This document shows, one piece after another, positions 25,983 through 33,711 of a DNA stretch of 64,000 nucleotides. The position numbers and the translations under genes were made by a program. Under the pieces are notes generated by a model that was given only the letters and a program-made list of their open reading frames with translations, was not told where the DNA came from and ran no database searches. Origin of the DNA: CAYSYY01 sp964576115 [NCBI: uncultured Gemmatimonadota bacterium] (GTDB lineage: Bacteria; Blakebacterota; Blakebacteria; Blakebacterales); contig CAZNUA010000016.1 in the NCBI GenBank assembly GCA_964576115.1, positions 1 to 64,000 on the forward strand, given 5' to 3'. The stretch's first letter is position 1, and each line of letters opens with the position of its first letter.

Positions 25983-26231
25983 ATGACCGAGAACACCACC
26001 CCCGATACCGACCTGAAAGAACGCGTTGAAAAGGTCCTCGACGGTCTGCGTCCCGCCCTGCAGATGGACGGCGGCGACGTCGAATTCGTGGACATCCGGG
26101 ACGGCATCGTGATGCTGCGTCTGATGGGCGCCTGTGCCGGCTGCCCGATGTCAACCATGACCCTGAAGATGGGGATCGAGCGGCGTCTGAAGGACGCCGT
26201 GCCTGAAGTCGTCAGCGTCGAAGCGGTCTGA
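25983..26231 (+). CDS. NifU C-terminal-domain iron-sulfur scaffold protein
   Basis: An 82-residue protein that is entirely a NifU_C (Nfu) domain: LRPALQMDGGDVEFVDI, then LMGACAGCPMSTMTLK with the CxxC that binds a bridging 4Fe-4S cluster between two subunits. It assembles or carries Fe-S clusters for delivery to apo-enzymes. It stands alone on the plus strand, divergent from the HD-GYP regulator. Length is typical for the minimal family. Confidence 0.94.
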   Translation: MTENTTPDTDLKERVEKVLDGLRPALQMDGGDVEFVDIRDGIVMLRLMGACAGCPMSTMTLKMGIERRLKDAVPEVVSVEAV

Positions 26232-26409
26232 ACGAAGCCCGACGTCTCCCCTTTCCTCTCTTCACGATCCCCCTGTCCGTTTCCCCGACGGCTGAGACTG
26301 CGCGACGGTTGAATATCACCGGTCGGCTGGGGTATCACTAACAGAACGACTGTATGGTCCGGTACCCGCACGCAGACCGGACATGAGTAACCCTGACCGG
26401 AGTCAACCG
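26232..26409 (+). promoter_or_regulatory. Leader region of the BNR propeller gene with an interrupted palindrome
   Basis: 178 bp without a gene. At 26357-26382 the arms GTCCGGT and ACCGGAC are separated by 12 nt, close upstream of the BNR gene's Shine-Dalgarno. It could be an operator or leader hairpin. No T-tract terminator for the NifU-like gene is seen. Confidence 0.3.
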
Positions 26410-29400
26410 ATGAACCCGCGATCCTCTTTCCTCCGCCTGCCGGCCTGTACGGCCTTGATCCTGATGCTGGCATCTTCGGTGCCCGCCGGTGCGCAGAGCA
26501 CCGACTCCTTCCCGATCGATCTGACGTGGCGCCAGATAGGCCCCTGGAGGGGCGGTCGTTCGGTGGCCTGCAGCGGAGTGCGCCAGCGGCCCGAGGAGTA
26601 CTACTTCGGGGCCACCGGCGGCGGGGTGTGGAAAACGACCGATGCCGGCTTGAACTGGACCAATGTCTCCGATGGTTTCGTCGGCACCGGTTCGGTCGGC
26701 GCCGTGGCGGTGAGCGATTCCGATCCCGACCGCGTCTACGTCGGTATGGGCGAAACCCAGATCCGGGGTAATATCTCCCACGGCGACGGTGTCTATCGGT
26801 CGACCGATGCGGGCCAGAGCTGGCAGCACATGGGGCTGCGCGAAACCCAGTTCATCGCCCGGATCCGTATCCACCCCGACAATCCCGATCTGGTCTATGT
26901 GGCCGCCCTCGGTCATGTCTATGGTGCCAATCCCGAGCGGGGGATTTTTCGCTCCCGCGACGGGGGCCGGAGCTGGGAGAATATTCTCTTCGTGAGCGAT
27001 CGGGCCGGAGCGGTCGATCTTTCGATGGATCCGCACAATCCGGCGGTGCTCTACGCCGCCACCTGGGAGGCCTGGAGAACCCCCTGGACCCTGAACTCGG
27101 GCGGGCCCGGCTCGAAACTGTTCAAGACCACCGACGGGGGGGACACCTGGACCGAGCTGACCCGCAATCCGGGTCTGCCCCAGGGAACGATCGGCAAGAT
27201 CGGGGTGGCCGTTTCACCGGTTGATCCCGACCGGGTCTGGGCGATCGTCGAGGCCGCCGACGGGGGAATCTTTCTTTCCGACGACGCCGGGGCAACCTGG
27301 CGCCTGGTCGACGACGACCGACGCTTCCGCCAGCGGGCCTGGTACTACACCCGCATCTACGCCGATCCGCAGGATCGGGCCACGGTCTACGTCCTCAACA
27401 CCGGTTTCTACAAGTCGACCGACGAGGGCGAAAGCTGGTCCTCGATCCGGGTGCCGCACGGCGACAATCACGACCTCTGGCTCAATCCCGACGATCCGCA
27501 GAAGATGGTCAACACCAACGACGGCTCGGCCAACGTTTCCCTCGATGGCGGGCAAAGCTGGAGCGAGCAGGACATTCCCACCGCCCAGTTCTACCACGTC
27601 GTGACCGACAACGCTTTCCCCTACCGGATCTATGGCGCTCAGCAGGACAACTCGACGGTCCGCATCGCCAGTCGCACGCAGGGATCGGGTATCACCGCCG
27701 ACGACTGGGAAGGTACGGCGGGAGGCGAGAGCGGCTATATCGCTCCCAAACCCGACGATCCCGAGATCGTCTTCGGAGGTTCATACGGCGGGTACCTGAT
27801 GCGGGTCGACCACCGTACCGGCATGGCGCGTAACGTCAATGCCTGGCCCGACAACCCGATGGGCCACGGAGCGATCGATCCGAAACACCGCTTCCAGTGG
27901 ACCTTCCCGATTGTATTCAGCCCCCACGATCCCGACCTGCTCTACACCTGCTCACAGCACCTGCTCAAGTCCACCAACGGCGGCGAAACCTGGAAAGCGA
28001 TCAGCCCCGACCTGACCCGCAACGATCCCTCGAAGCTGGGGCCTTCGGGAGGTCCGATCACCAAGGACAACACCAGCGTGGAGTACTACTGCACCATCTT
28101 CACCGTCGCCGAATCCCCTCTGCTACCCGGTCTGATCTGGACCGGCTCCGACGACGGACTGGTGCACATCACCCATGACGGCGGGGCTTCGTGGCAGAAC
28201 ATCACCCCGCCCGGAATGCCGGAGTGGGGTCTGTGCAGCATGATCGAGGCTTCCCCCCATGAGGCCGGCACGGCCTGGCTGGCGGTCGACAACCACGAGA
28301 ACGACGATTTCACCCCGTACATCTTCGTCACGCGCGATTTCGGTGCGACCTGGTCAAAGATCACCAGCGGGCTGCCGAACACCACCTTCGTACGGGTGGT
28401 TCGCGAGGACCCGCACCGATCCGATCTACTCTATGCCGGGACCGAAATGGGGATTTTCGTGAGTTTCACCGGGGGTCAGCGCTGGGAATCGCTGCAGTTC
28501 AATCTGCCTCTGGTGCCGATCCACGACCTGGTCGTGAAAGAGGATGACATCATCGTCGCCACCCATGGCCGTTCCTTCTGGGTCCTGGATGACATCACCC
28601 CTCTGCACCAGTTCGACGAAGCAATCGGCGCCGCCCCGACTCATCTGTTCAAGCCCAGGGACGCCTGGCGGATCCAGTGGGGAGGCGGATACGGCCGTTA
28701 CGGGGGCGGCGGCGGGGAGGTGGGTGAGAACCCCCCCAGCGGTGTTGTGCTGACCTGGTCTCTGGGGACCGATGTCGAGCGGGTGGAGTTCGCGTTCATC
28801 GATCCCGCGGGCGAGGTTTTCATGACCATGGCCAGCGATGAGGGCTCCGGCGGCGGGCGGGGTCGCGGGCCGTCGATACCGACCACCGCAGGGACCCACC
28901 GCACGTCGGCCTGGCTGCAGTATCCCGGCTTCCGGGGTTTCGAGGGCATGATCACCTGGGCGGCACGCTCGCGTCCCATCCCCGCCCCACCGGGTGAATA
29001 CACGGCCCGTCTGACGGTCACGACCGGGGGCAGGTCCACCTCACATGAACATTCCTTCCACTGGATGGCCGATCCGCGCAGCGGCTCCTCGGACGCCGAC
29101 CTGCAGGCCCAGTTCGATCTGGCCATGCGGATCACGGCTCGCACCAACGAAGCCAACGATGCCGTCTGGACAATCCGGGAAGTGAAGCGGCTGGTGAACG
29201 AAGAAATCGAGGCGGCCGGCGACCGCGCCCTGGAACGGGCCGGTGACGCCCTCATCGAGGCTCTCTCTCATCCCGAGGCCGAGATCTATCAAGTCCGCAA
29301 CCGGAGCGGGCAGGATCCCCTCAACTTCCCGATCAAGCTCAATGACAAGATCGGGGGGCTGCTGGGAGTGGTGCTGACCGGCGATTACCGACCGACCGAT

Positions 29401-29562
29401 CAGTGCTACGAGGTCTTCGCCGATCTCTCGGCCCAGCTGCAGGTCCAGCTCGACGCCATCGAGCGCACCTGGGAAACCGAACTGGCCGCTTTCAACAACC
29501 GGTTGCGCCGGCTCGGGCGGGAAGAGATCGCTGTTCCGGTCCGTGGCGAGGACGACCGCTAG
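26410..29562 (+). CDS. Exported VPS10/BNR-repeat beta-propeller protein
   Basis: A 1050-residue exported protein. The ATG at 26410 has GGAG about 8 nt upstream and gives a signal peptide ending VPAGAQS. Residues about 45-740 contain many BNR/Asp-box blades of the form SxDxGxxW: TTDAGLNWTN, STDAGQSWQH, SRDGGRSWEN, TTDGGDTWTE, SDDAGATWRL, STDEGESWSS, SLDGGQSWSE, STNGGETWKA and THDGGASWQN. A Gly-rich loop and a beta-sandwich region follow (about 760-890), then a helical C-terminal domain. Proteins of this type are abundant in Gemmatimonadota and Bacteroidota, often labelled glycosyl hydrolases, but no hydrolase active site is visible. Binding or scaffolding is equally possible. Confidence 0.82.
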   Translation: MNPRSSFLRLPACTALILMLASSVPAGAQSTDSFPIDLTWRQIGPWRGGRSVACSGVRQRPEEYYFGATGGGVWKTTDAGLNWTNVSDGFVGTGSVGAVAVSDSDPDRVYVGMGETQIRGNISHGDGVYRSTDAGQSWQHMGLRETQFIARIRIHPDNPDLVYVAALGHVYGANPERGIFRSRDGGRSWENILFVSDRAGAVDLSMDPHNPAVLYAATWEAWRTPWTLNSGGPGSKLFKTTDGGDTWTELTRNPGLPQGTIGKIGVAVSPVDPDRVWAIVEAADGGIFLSDDAGATWRLVDDDRRFRQRAWYYTRIYADPQDRATVYVLNTGFYKSTDEGESWSSIRVPHGDNHDLWLNPDDPQKMVNTNDGSANVSLDGGQSWSEQDIPTAQFYHVVTDNAFPYRIYGAQQDNSTVRIASRTQGSGITADDWEGTAGGESGYIAPKPDDPEIVFGGSYGGYLMRVDHRTGMARNVNAWPDNPMGHGAIDPKHRFQWTFPIVFSPHDPDLLYTCSQHLLKSTNGGETWKAISPDLTRNDPSKLGPSGGPITKDNTSVEYYCTIFTVAESPLLPGLIWTGSDDGLVHITHDGGASWQNITPPGMPEWGLCSMIEASPHEAGTAWLAVDNHENDDFTPYIFVTRDFGATWSKITSGLPNTTFVRVVREDPHRSDLLYAGTEMGIFVSFTGGQRWESLQFNLPLVPIHDLVVKEDDIIVATHGRSFWVLDDITPLHQFDEAIGAAPTHLFKPRDAWRIQWGGGYGRYGGGGGEVGENPPSGVVLTWSLGTDVERVEFAFIDPAGEVFMTMASDEGSGGGRGRGPSIPTTAGTHRTSAWLQYPGFRGFEGMITWAARSRPIPAPPGEYTARLTVTTGGRSTSHEHSFHWMADPRSGSSDADLQAQFDLAMRITARTNEANDAVWTIREVKRLVNEEIEAAGDRALERAGDALIEALSHPEAEIYQVRNRSGQDPLNFPIKLNDKIGGLLGVVLTGDYRPTDQCYEVFADLSAQLQVQLDAIERTWETELAAFNNRLRRLGREEIAVPVRGEDDR

Positions 29563-29615
29563 GAGTAACCGGCGATCGTGAGGTTTGTGCTGGCGCCGGG
29601 ATCGCGGCAAGAGCC

Positions 29616-29656
29616 GTTCCCGCTCCGGAAACCGATCCGGTTCCCGGAGCGGGAAC
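29616..29656. terminator. Bidirectional terminator hairpin between convergent genes
   Basis: Two 18-nt arms (left starting GTTCCCGCTCC, right ending GGAGCGGGAAC) pair with one mismatch around a 5-nt loop GATCC. It sits between the stops of the BNR gene and the convergent lipoprotein gene. The plus side is followed by GAGGATAAGGTTATTT, a weak T-rich tail. Confidence 0.75.
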
Positions 29657-29666
29657 GAGGATAAGG

Positions 29667-30542
29667 TTATTTGAGCCGACGGGCGCTGAAGCTGGTTGTC
29701 ATCATCATCGGCATGCTCACCCCCATCGAAGCGATTTCCATGAACATTTCGACCTCCACCGAACCCTCAGCTGACTCGAGCAGGCCGGTCCGAGGGTCGA
29801 AACGGTAGGTGGTCTCACCCGTCCAGGTCCCCGACATGGTCATGTCGATACCCATCTCCTGATCGCTCCCACCCCCGACCAGCGAGCCCTCAACGGTTGC
29901 CTGTACGACCCGGGCGGGAGGTTCTCCGGTCTCGGACTCGAGCAGGCCGCGATAGGTGTAACGGCTGATGTTCTCCTGTGCCATTCCGCCCGTACCGCCG
30001 ATCTCGGCTTCCTGGGAGGTTGTGTCGGTCCAGGTGGCTCCAACCTCGATCGGGTACGAGGGCCAGGGGATGAAATACTGACCGAGGCCCTGCGAGGTCG
30101 TCATACCGCCGGTCACCTCCAGACCGGGCAGACTGAAGTCCATTTGCGAACGCCCGTCGGTTCCCAGGGTGAAGTCGAAGGCCATGTCCGTGAAATCGAT
30201 CGCCTCGCCGGCAGCCGCAAACATGCCTCCGAGTCCTTCCATCGAGAATTCTTCAATCGTCATCGTCCCGATGAAGTCCTCCCCTTCACGGCCGGTGATC
30301 TCGATCCGGTTCACGATCGGCATGGACATTTCGATCGCCTCGCCGCCGGTCAAGGGATTGTTCATCGTCATCGACGTACTCGTGATCGTCTCGTAGCGCA
30401 GTACCAGCCCGGTCTCGAGGTCGTAGGCGTGCAGGTAGCCGGTTTCTGTGGTCCGGGCGGCTCCCGAACCGGCGCAGGCCGTCAGAAGGACCGTGAGAGC
30501 CGGGAGGAAGAGACTGCGACCGATCCGCTGGAAATGTGTCAT
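29667..30542 (-). CDS. Lipoprotein, DUF6263-like
   Basis: A 291-residue lipoprotein with lipobox LTAC (Cys23). The mature part begins YDLETGLVLRYETITS and contains NRIEITGREGEDFIGTMTIEE, a midsection about total signal of 'SLPGLEV', FIPWPSYPIEVGATWTD and a C-terminal SAEGSVEVEMFMEI. Paired statements of a linear response, an 'offset' term and a variance-like term are typical of DUF6263 proteins. Unusually methionine-rich (MSMPIV, GVSMPMMMTTS). Function unknown. A lone gene with its own upstream gap. Confidence 0.6.
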   Translation of the reverse strand: MTHFQRIGRSLFLPALTVLLTACAGSGAARTTETGYLHAYDLETGLVLRYETITSTSMTMNNPLTGGEAIEMSMPIVNRIEITGREGEDFIGTMTIEEFSMEGLGGMFAAAGEAIDFTDMAFDFTLGTDGRSQMDFSLPGLEVTGGMTTSQGLGQYFIPWPSYPIEVGATWTDTTSQEAEIGGTGGMAQENISRYTYRGLLESETGEPPARVVQATVEGSLVGGGSDQEMGIDMTMSGTWTGETTYRFDPRTGLLESAEGSVEVEMFMEIASMGVSMPMMMTTSFSARRLK

Positions 30543-30653
30543 GGCATAACCTGCCTTGCCTGGAGGTTCGGCCGACCGCCTGCGAACCGAGCGGGATCGG
30601 GCGGCGGTGAGCGTACGGTAACACTCTCTATACGCCGCGATCGTACTTTCTTT

Positions 30654-31253
30654 TCAGAGGGGATTCCAGCTCCCGGCGAAGCGTTCGAGCACGGTCCGCA
30701 GCCACCGCCGTCCGGTTGCGGAACCGGCCGGTTCGGTACTGACCGCCACCACCCGGCCGTACCAGCTCAGCAGGCGGACCGGGGTTCGCTCCAGGCCGAG
30801 CCCGGCAGGCAGGTCGGGATCCGGGCAGGCCAGCAAAGGCATCATCGGTTCGAAATCCCAGAAGGTCCGTCGGCTCTCATGACGGTCGCCGCAGGCTACT
30901 GCCACGGCGTCCGGACCGGGGCCGGCCAGGCTGTCGAGCGCGGCGGCCGTGATCGGAAGAACATCCCGGCAAACCAGGCATTCATCGGCTGCGACTACAA
31001 TCCAGAGTCGGAGCGGCGGGGCGGGAACCGGAAGCGTATCGGCATGACCCGCTACGGGCGACAGCGGTCCGAGCCGGGCGAGCAGGTCGCACCCCAGCCA
31101 GGGCGCCACGGTGACCCCGGGTTCAGATCCAGCCGCCGGGTCTCCCCCCGACGGCCCCGGGGAGACGGACCGATCGCGGCGGATCCCGGCATATCCGATC
31201 AGGAGGGCCGTCGCGAGCCCGCCGATCAGCAGGCCCGCCTCGGCCCGGGTCAT
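30654..31253 (-). CDS. Membrane-anchored thioredoxin-like protein with CxxC
   Basis: A 199-residue protein with an N-terminal hydrophobic anchor (LLIGGLATALLIGYAG) and a periplasmic thioredoxin-like domain. After strand LRLWIVVAAD comes Cys92-Leu-Val-Cys95, a CxxC in the place of the redox site. Then follow LDSLAGPGPDAVAVACGD, LLACPDPDLPAGLGLERTPVRLL (cis-Pro position) and WYGRVVAVS. It probably exchanges disulfides with exported cysteine proteins. The start overlaps the stop of the upstream propeller gene as ATGA, so it is the third gene of a tightly coupled three-gene cassette. Redox activity is inferred from the motif. Confidence 0.7.
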   Translation of the reverse strand: MTRAEAGLLIGGLATALLIGYAGIRRDRSVSPGPSGGDPAAGSEPGVTVAPWLGCDLLARLGPLSPVAGHADTLPVPAPPLRLWIVVAADECLVCRDVLPITAAALDSLAGPGPDAVAVACGDRHESRRTFWDFEPMMPLLACPDPDLPAGLGLERTPVRLLSWYGRVVAVSTEPAGSATGRRWLRTVLERFAGSWNPL

Positions 31254-33247
31254 TCGAAGAGCTCCAGAGCGCCCTGCCAGAGATAGAGGGCGGTGCGGGT
31301 GGTCAGGTAAATCAGACCGTCAGGACCGCGGGCCGCTCCGCGGAACCTGCGCCGGCCCTGCATGGGCCAGCTTCCGATCAGTCGCCCGTCTTCGGCGGCC
31401 GCCGCCAGCCAGGAGACCTCTTCCCCCTGGACGCGCGTCTGATAACTGAATATCACGCCCCGGCCGGGAAGGACGGCAATGTCGGACAGAGAACCCCGTT
31501 GCATTTCACCGACCCGCCAGCCGTCGGCGACACCGTCGGGATCGCGTACCGGCGTCCAGGCGCTGACTCCGTCCGATCGCCAGAGGGCGATGGCGGAGCG
31601 GTCGGTATCGAAGATGAGGACCGCTCCGTCACCCCAGTCGCCGAAGTGCCAGCCGTACCTCCACCGCCGCCGGGGCGCGTTCCACTCGCCCTGCACTTCA
31701 TCGGGATTCGAGCTGTCCGGAATGATCGTGCCGGCGGCGCCGTCTGCGATCTGCAGGGGTGCGTCTTCGGCACGCATGTCGCAGAGCAGCCAGCGGTCGG
31801 GACCGAGCGCAAAGAGGTGCGAAGGAAACCGCTCGCGCCCCCACCTCAGCTCATGGTCGGGATCGAGAGGGAAGATTCCCGCCCGGGCATCCCACACCGT
31901 CGGTTCGTCGCCGGTCATGATCAACCGGCTGCGGTAGGAGCCGTGCGGCGAGGCCCTGCAGACCGGACCGGGTTCGAGATGCGTCTGCCCGTCGGCGGTG
32001 ACGACCGGTGTCAGGAACAGGCCCTGCCCGTCGTTGTAGCCCACGTAGAGCCGGGTCGCTCCGGCTTGAACTTTCAGGCTCTTGGGAGGCGAATTGCGAT
32101 CGACGATGAACCCTTCGCGCCAGATACCGCGCTCGCGGAAGAGATCTTCGATCACCCCGGCCGGCAGAAGCAGCTCGCCGGGCATTTCCGCCGCAGCCGA
32201 TCCGGCACCCGTCCCCCCCGCACCGGCGGGTTCGGAACCGGCCGCCGGTTCCACCGCCGATTCGCTCGACTCGTCCCACTGCCCGACCAGTTTCAGACGC
32301 AGGATGTGATCGCGGCCGTCGATGGCATAAGCCAGCGCCCCCCGGCTCCAGACCAGTCGAAGAACGGGCGTTTCGAGACGATGCCGCCCCTGCAGCCGAC
32401 CTTCACTGTCATAGGTGCGGATTCTGCGACCGGTTCCGTCGAGCACCCAGAGCGAACCGTCGACCGCCGTTCCGGCTGAGAGCGAGAATCCGGGCATATT
32501 GCGCAGCCGGCCGTCGGGGTGGCGCTCGAGCCGGCGGGGAAAGTGATCCCAGGCTTCACGGGTGACGACTTGACCGGAGGGGTCGACAATCTGGATGCTG
32601 TTCTCCTGCGTCCGGGCCAGCAGGGTGAATCCTGCCCCGGAACGGGCCACGTGCACGGCGTTGAGTTCGTTCTGCGCCAGACCGGCTTCGTCGGGGCGGC
32701 GGGAGGACACCGCCGATCCGAAGCCGATGCTGTCGCCCGCCGCGTTCACCAGCAGAGCCTGCGGCGAGCCCTCGCCGCGCCACGAAGCATTCACCAGCCA
32801 GCCTCCGTCGACCGGTTGGATCGACGGGCTGGCGAGATCGTGCGGCGGGACGCCGGCGCGCGCGATGAATTCCCCTTCAGGTGTGAACCACGACACCCGG
32901 AAGAGGTTGACGACCCCGATCCGTTCGCCGTCGGTCACCAGGGCATGGGGGAAGAGCCCCAGTTCGCCCGGCCCGTCGCCGGGGCTGCCGAAACGTCCGA
33001 CGATCCGTCCGGTGGCGGGTTCGCAGACGGCGACGTGAGCCAGCCGTCCGTCGAGAACGTAGAGGCGATTGCCGCACAGGACGAGATCGCGGGGAAAGAC
33101 GAGGTGGGGATCGGTCGATTCGGGCGGCTCGGAGTAGATCGCTTCGGCTTCGAACCGCCACTGCACGGGGGGAGCGGAGCGCTCTCCGCAGCCTGCGGCC
33201 AGCAGCAGGCCGATCAGGAACAGAGAGCGACCCCAACGGACACCCAT
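31250..33247 (-). CDS. Six-bladed beta-propeller-like lipoprotein
   Basis: A 665-residue lipoprotein with lipobox LAAGC (Cys20). The mature sequence has repeated propeller strands: FPRDLVLCGNRLYVLDG, HVAVCEPATGRIVGRFGSPG, ALVTDGERIGVVNLFRVSWF, a second half from about residue 330, and ADGLIYLTTRTALYLWQG-like last blade. The pattern 'GRFGSPGDGPGELG' is typical of NHL/6-bladed-propeller lipoproteins of the BF3164 type. It probably binds a partner at the membrane surface. Overlaps: TGATG with the small cysteine peptide gene upstream and ATGA with the redoxin gene downstream. An Ala/Gly-rich insert near residue 325 (AAGSEPAGAG) separates two halves. Function is inferred from family and context. 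Confidence 0.72.
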   Translation of the reverse strand: MGVRWGRSLFLIGLLLAAGCGERSAPPVQWRFEAEAIYSEPPESTDPHLVFPRDLVLCGNRLYVLDGRLAHVAVCEPATGRIVGRFGSPGDGPGELGLFPHALVTDGERIGVVNLFRVSWFTPEGEFIARAGVPPHDLASPSIQPVDGGWLVNASWRGEGSPQALLVNAAGDSIGFGSAVSSRRPDEAGLAQNELNAVHVARSGAGFTLLARTQENSIQIVDPSGQVVTREAWDHFPRRLERHPDGRLRNMPGFSLSAGTAVDGSLWVLDGTGRRIRTYDSEGRLQGRHRLETPVLRLVWSRGALAYAIDGRDHILRLKLVGQWDESSESAVEPAAGSEPAGAGGTGAGSAAAEMPGELLLPAGVIEDLFRERGIWREGFIVDRNSPPKSLKVQAGATRLYVGYNDGQGLFLTPVVTADGQTHLEPGPVCRASPHGSYRSRLIMTGDEPTVWDARAGIFPLDPDHELRWGRERFPSHLFALGPDRWLLCDMRAEDAPLQIADGAAGTIIPDSSNPDEVQGEWNAPRRRWRYGWHFGDWGDGAVLIFDTDRSAIALWRSDGVSAWTPVRDPDGVADGWRVGEMQRGSLSDIAVLPGRGVIFSYQTRVQGEEVSWLAAAAEDGRLIGSWPMQGRRRFRGAARGPDGLIYLTTRTALYLWQGALELFE

Positions 33248-33495
33248 CAGTCGAAGATCGAACTGATCAGGTACTTCGTCGAACACCACAACTTGGCATA
33301 CCCGAACCGCGACCAGCACAGCACTTCGGTCTCCTCGGCGACATCGAGGCAGTGTTCGAGCTTATCATCAGCCGAATCCATACACTCGACGTACGCCTGG
33401 GGGGGATTGGCCGCAGCCACAGCCGGCGGAGCGACGATCGGGCCGGCCCCCAGGACGAGGATGCTCACGATGGCCGGCAGTATGTTTCGCTTCAT
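33247..33495 (-). CDS. Small exported peptide with four cysteines at exact 11-residue spacing
   Basis: An 82-residue peptide with a signal sequence (MKRNILPAIVSILVLGAG, cleavage near AVAA, about residue 29). The mature 53 residues hold four cysteines at 38, 49, 60 and 71, each exactly 11 apart (CX10C three times). That spacing equals three helix turns, so on a continuous helix all four lie on one face; a helical hairpin with two disulfides is an alternative. A strong AAGGAGA lies about 8 nt before the ATG. The stop overlaps the propeller lipoprotein start (TGATG). No known family is recognised; it resembles in context the small exported peptides that sit beside propeller lipoproteins in Bacteroidota. 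Confidence 0.7.
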   Translation of the reverse strand: MKRNILPAIVSILVLGAGPIVAPPAVAAANPPQAYVECMDSADDKLEHCLDVAEETEVLCWSRFGYAKLWCSTKYLISSIFD

Positions 33496-33620
33496 GATTT
33501 CGGTCTCCTTCCCGCACGGGCGGGGATCGGGACACCGGGGGTGGCGTCGCATGACCCGTTCTGACCGCAAGGAACATGCCAGCCGCCGTCCCGCAGCCTG
33601 CCTGCCGGGGGACGCGCCGC

Positions 33621-33644
33621 GGGCGTCAGACGGAATTGACGCCC
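33621..33644. promoter_or_regulatory. Palindrome 1 upstream of the cysteine-peptide cassette
   Basis: Arms GGGCGTCA and TGACGCCC with an 8-nt centre, giving the core GTCA-N8-TGAC. It lies about 125-150 bp upstream of the peptide ATG in an otherwise empty gap, and shares core and spacing with palindrome 2 at 33688-33711. Confidence 0.45.
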
Positions 33645-33687
33645 TCGTCCCCTGTCCCGGGCAGGAAGCCGCCCCGGTGGATCCATC

Positions 33688-33711
33688 CGGTGTCAGCCGG
33701 ACCTGACACCG
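33688..33711. promoter_or_regulatory. Palindrome 2, overlapping the hpnE stop codon
   Basis: Arms CGGTGTCA and TGACACCG with an 8-nt centre, again GTCA-N8-TGAC. It spans the hpnE stop (33693-33695). It could work as a terminator hairpin for hpnCDE, but the match in core and spacing with palindrome 1 also fits a paired operator. Confidence 0.4.
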
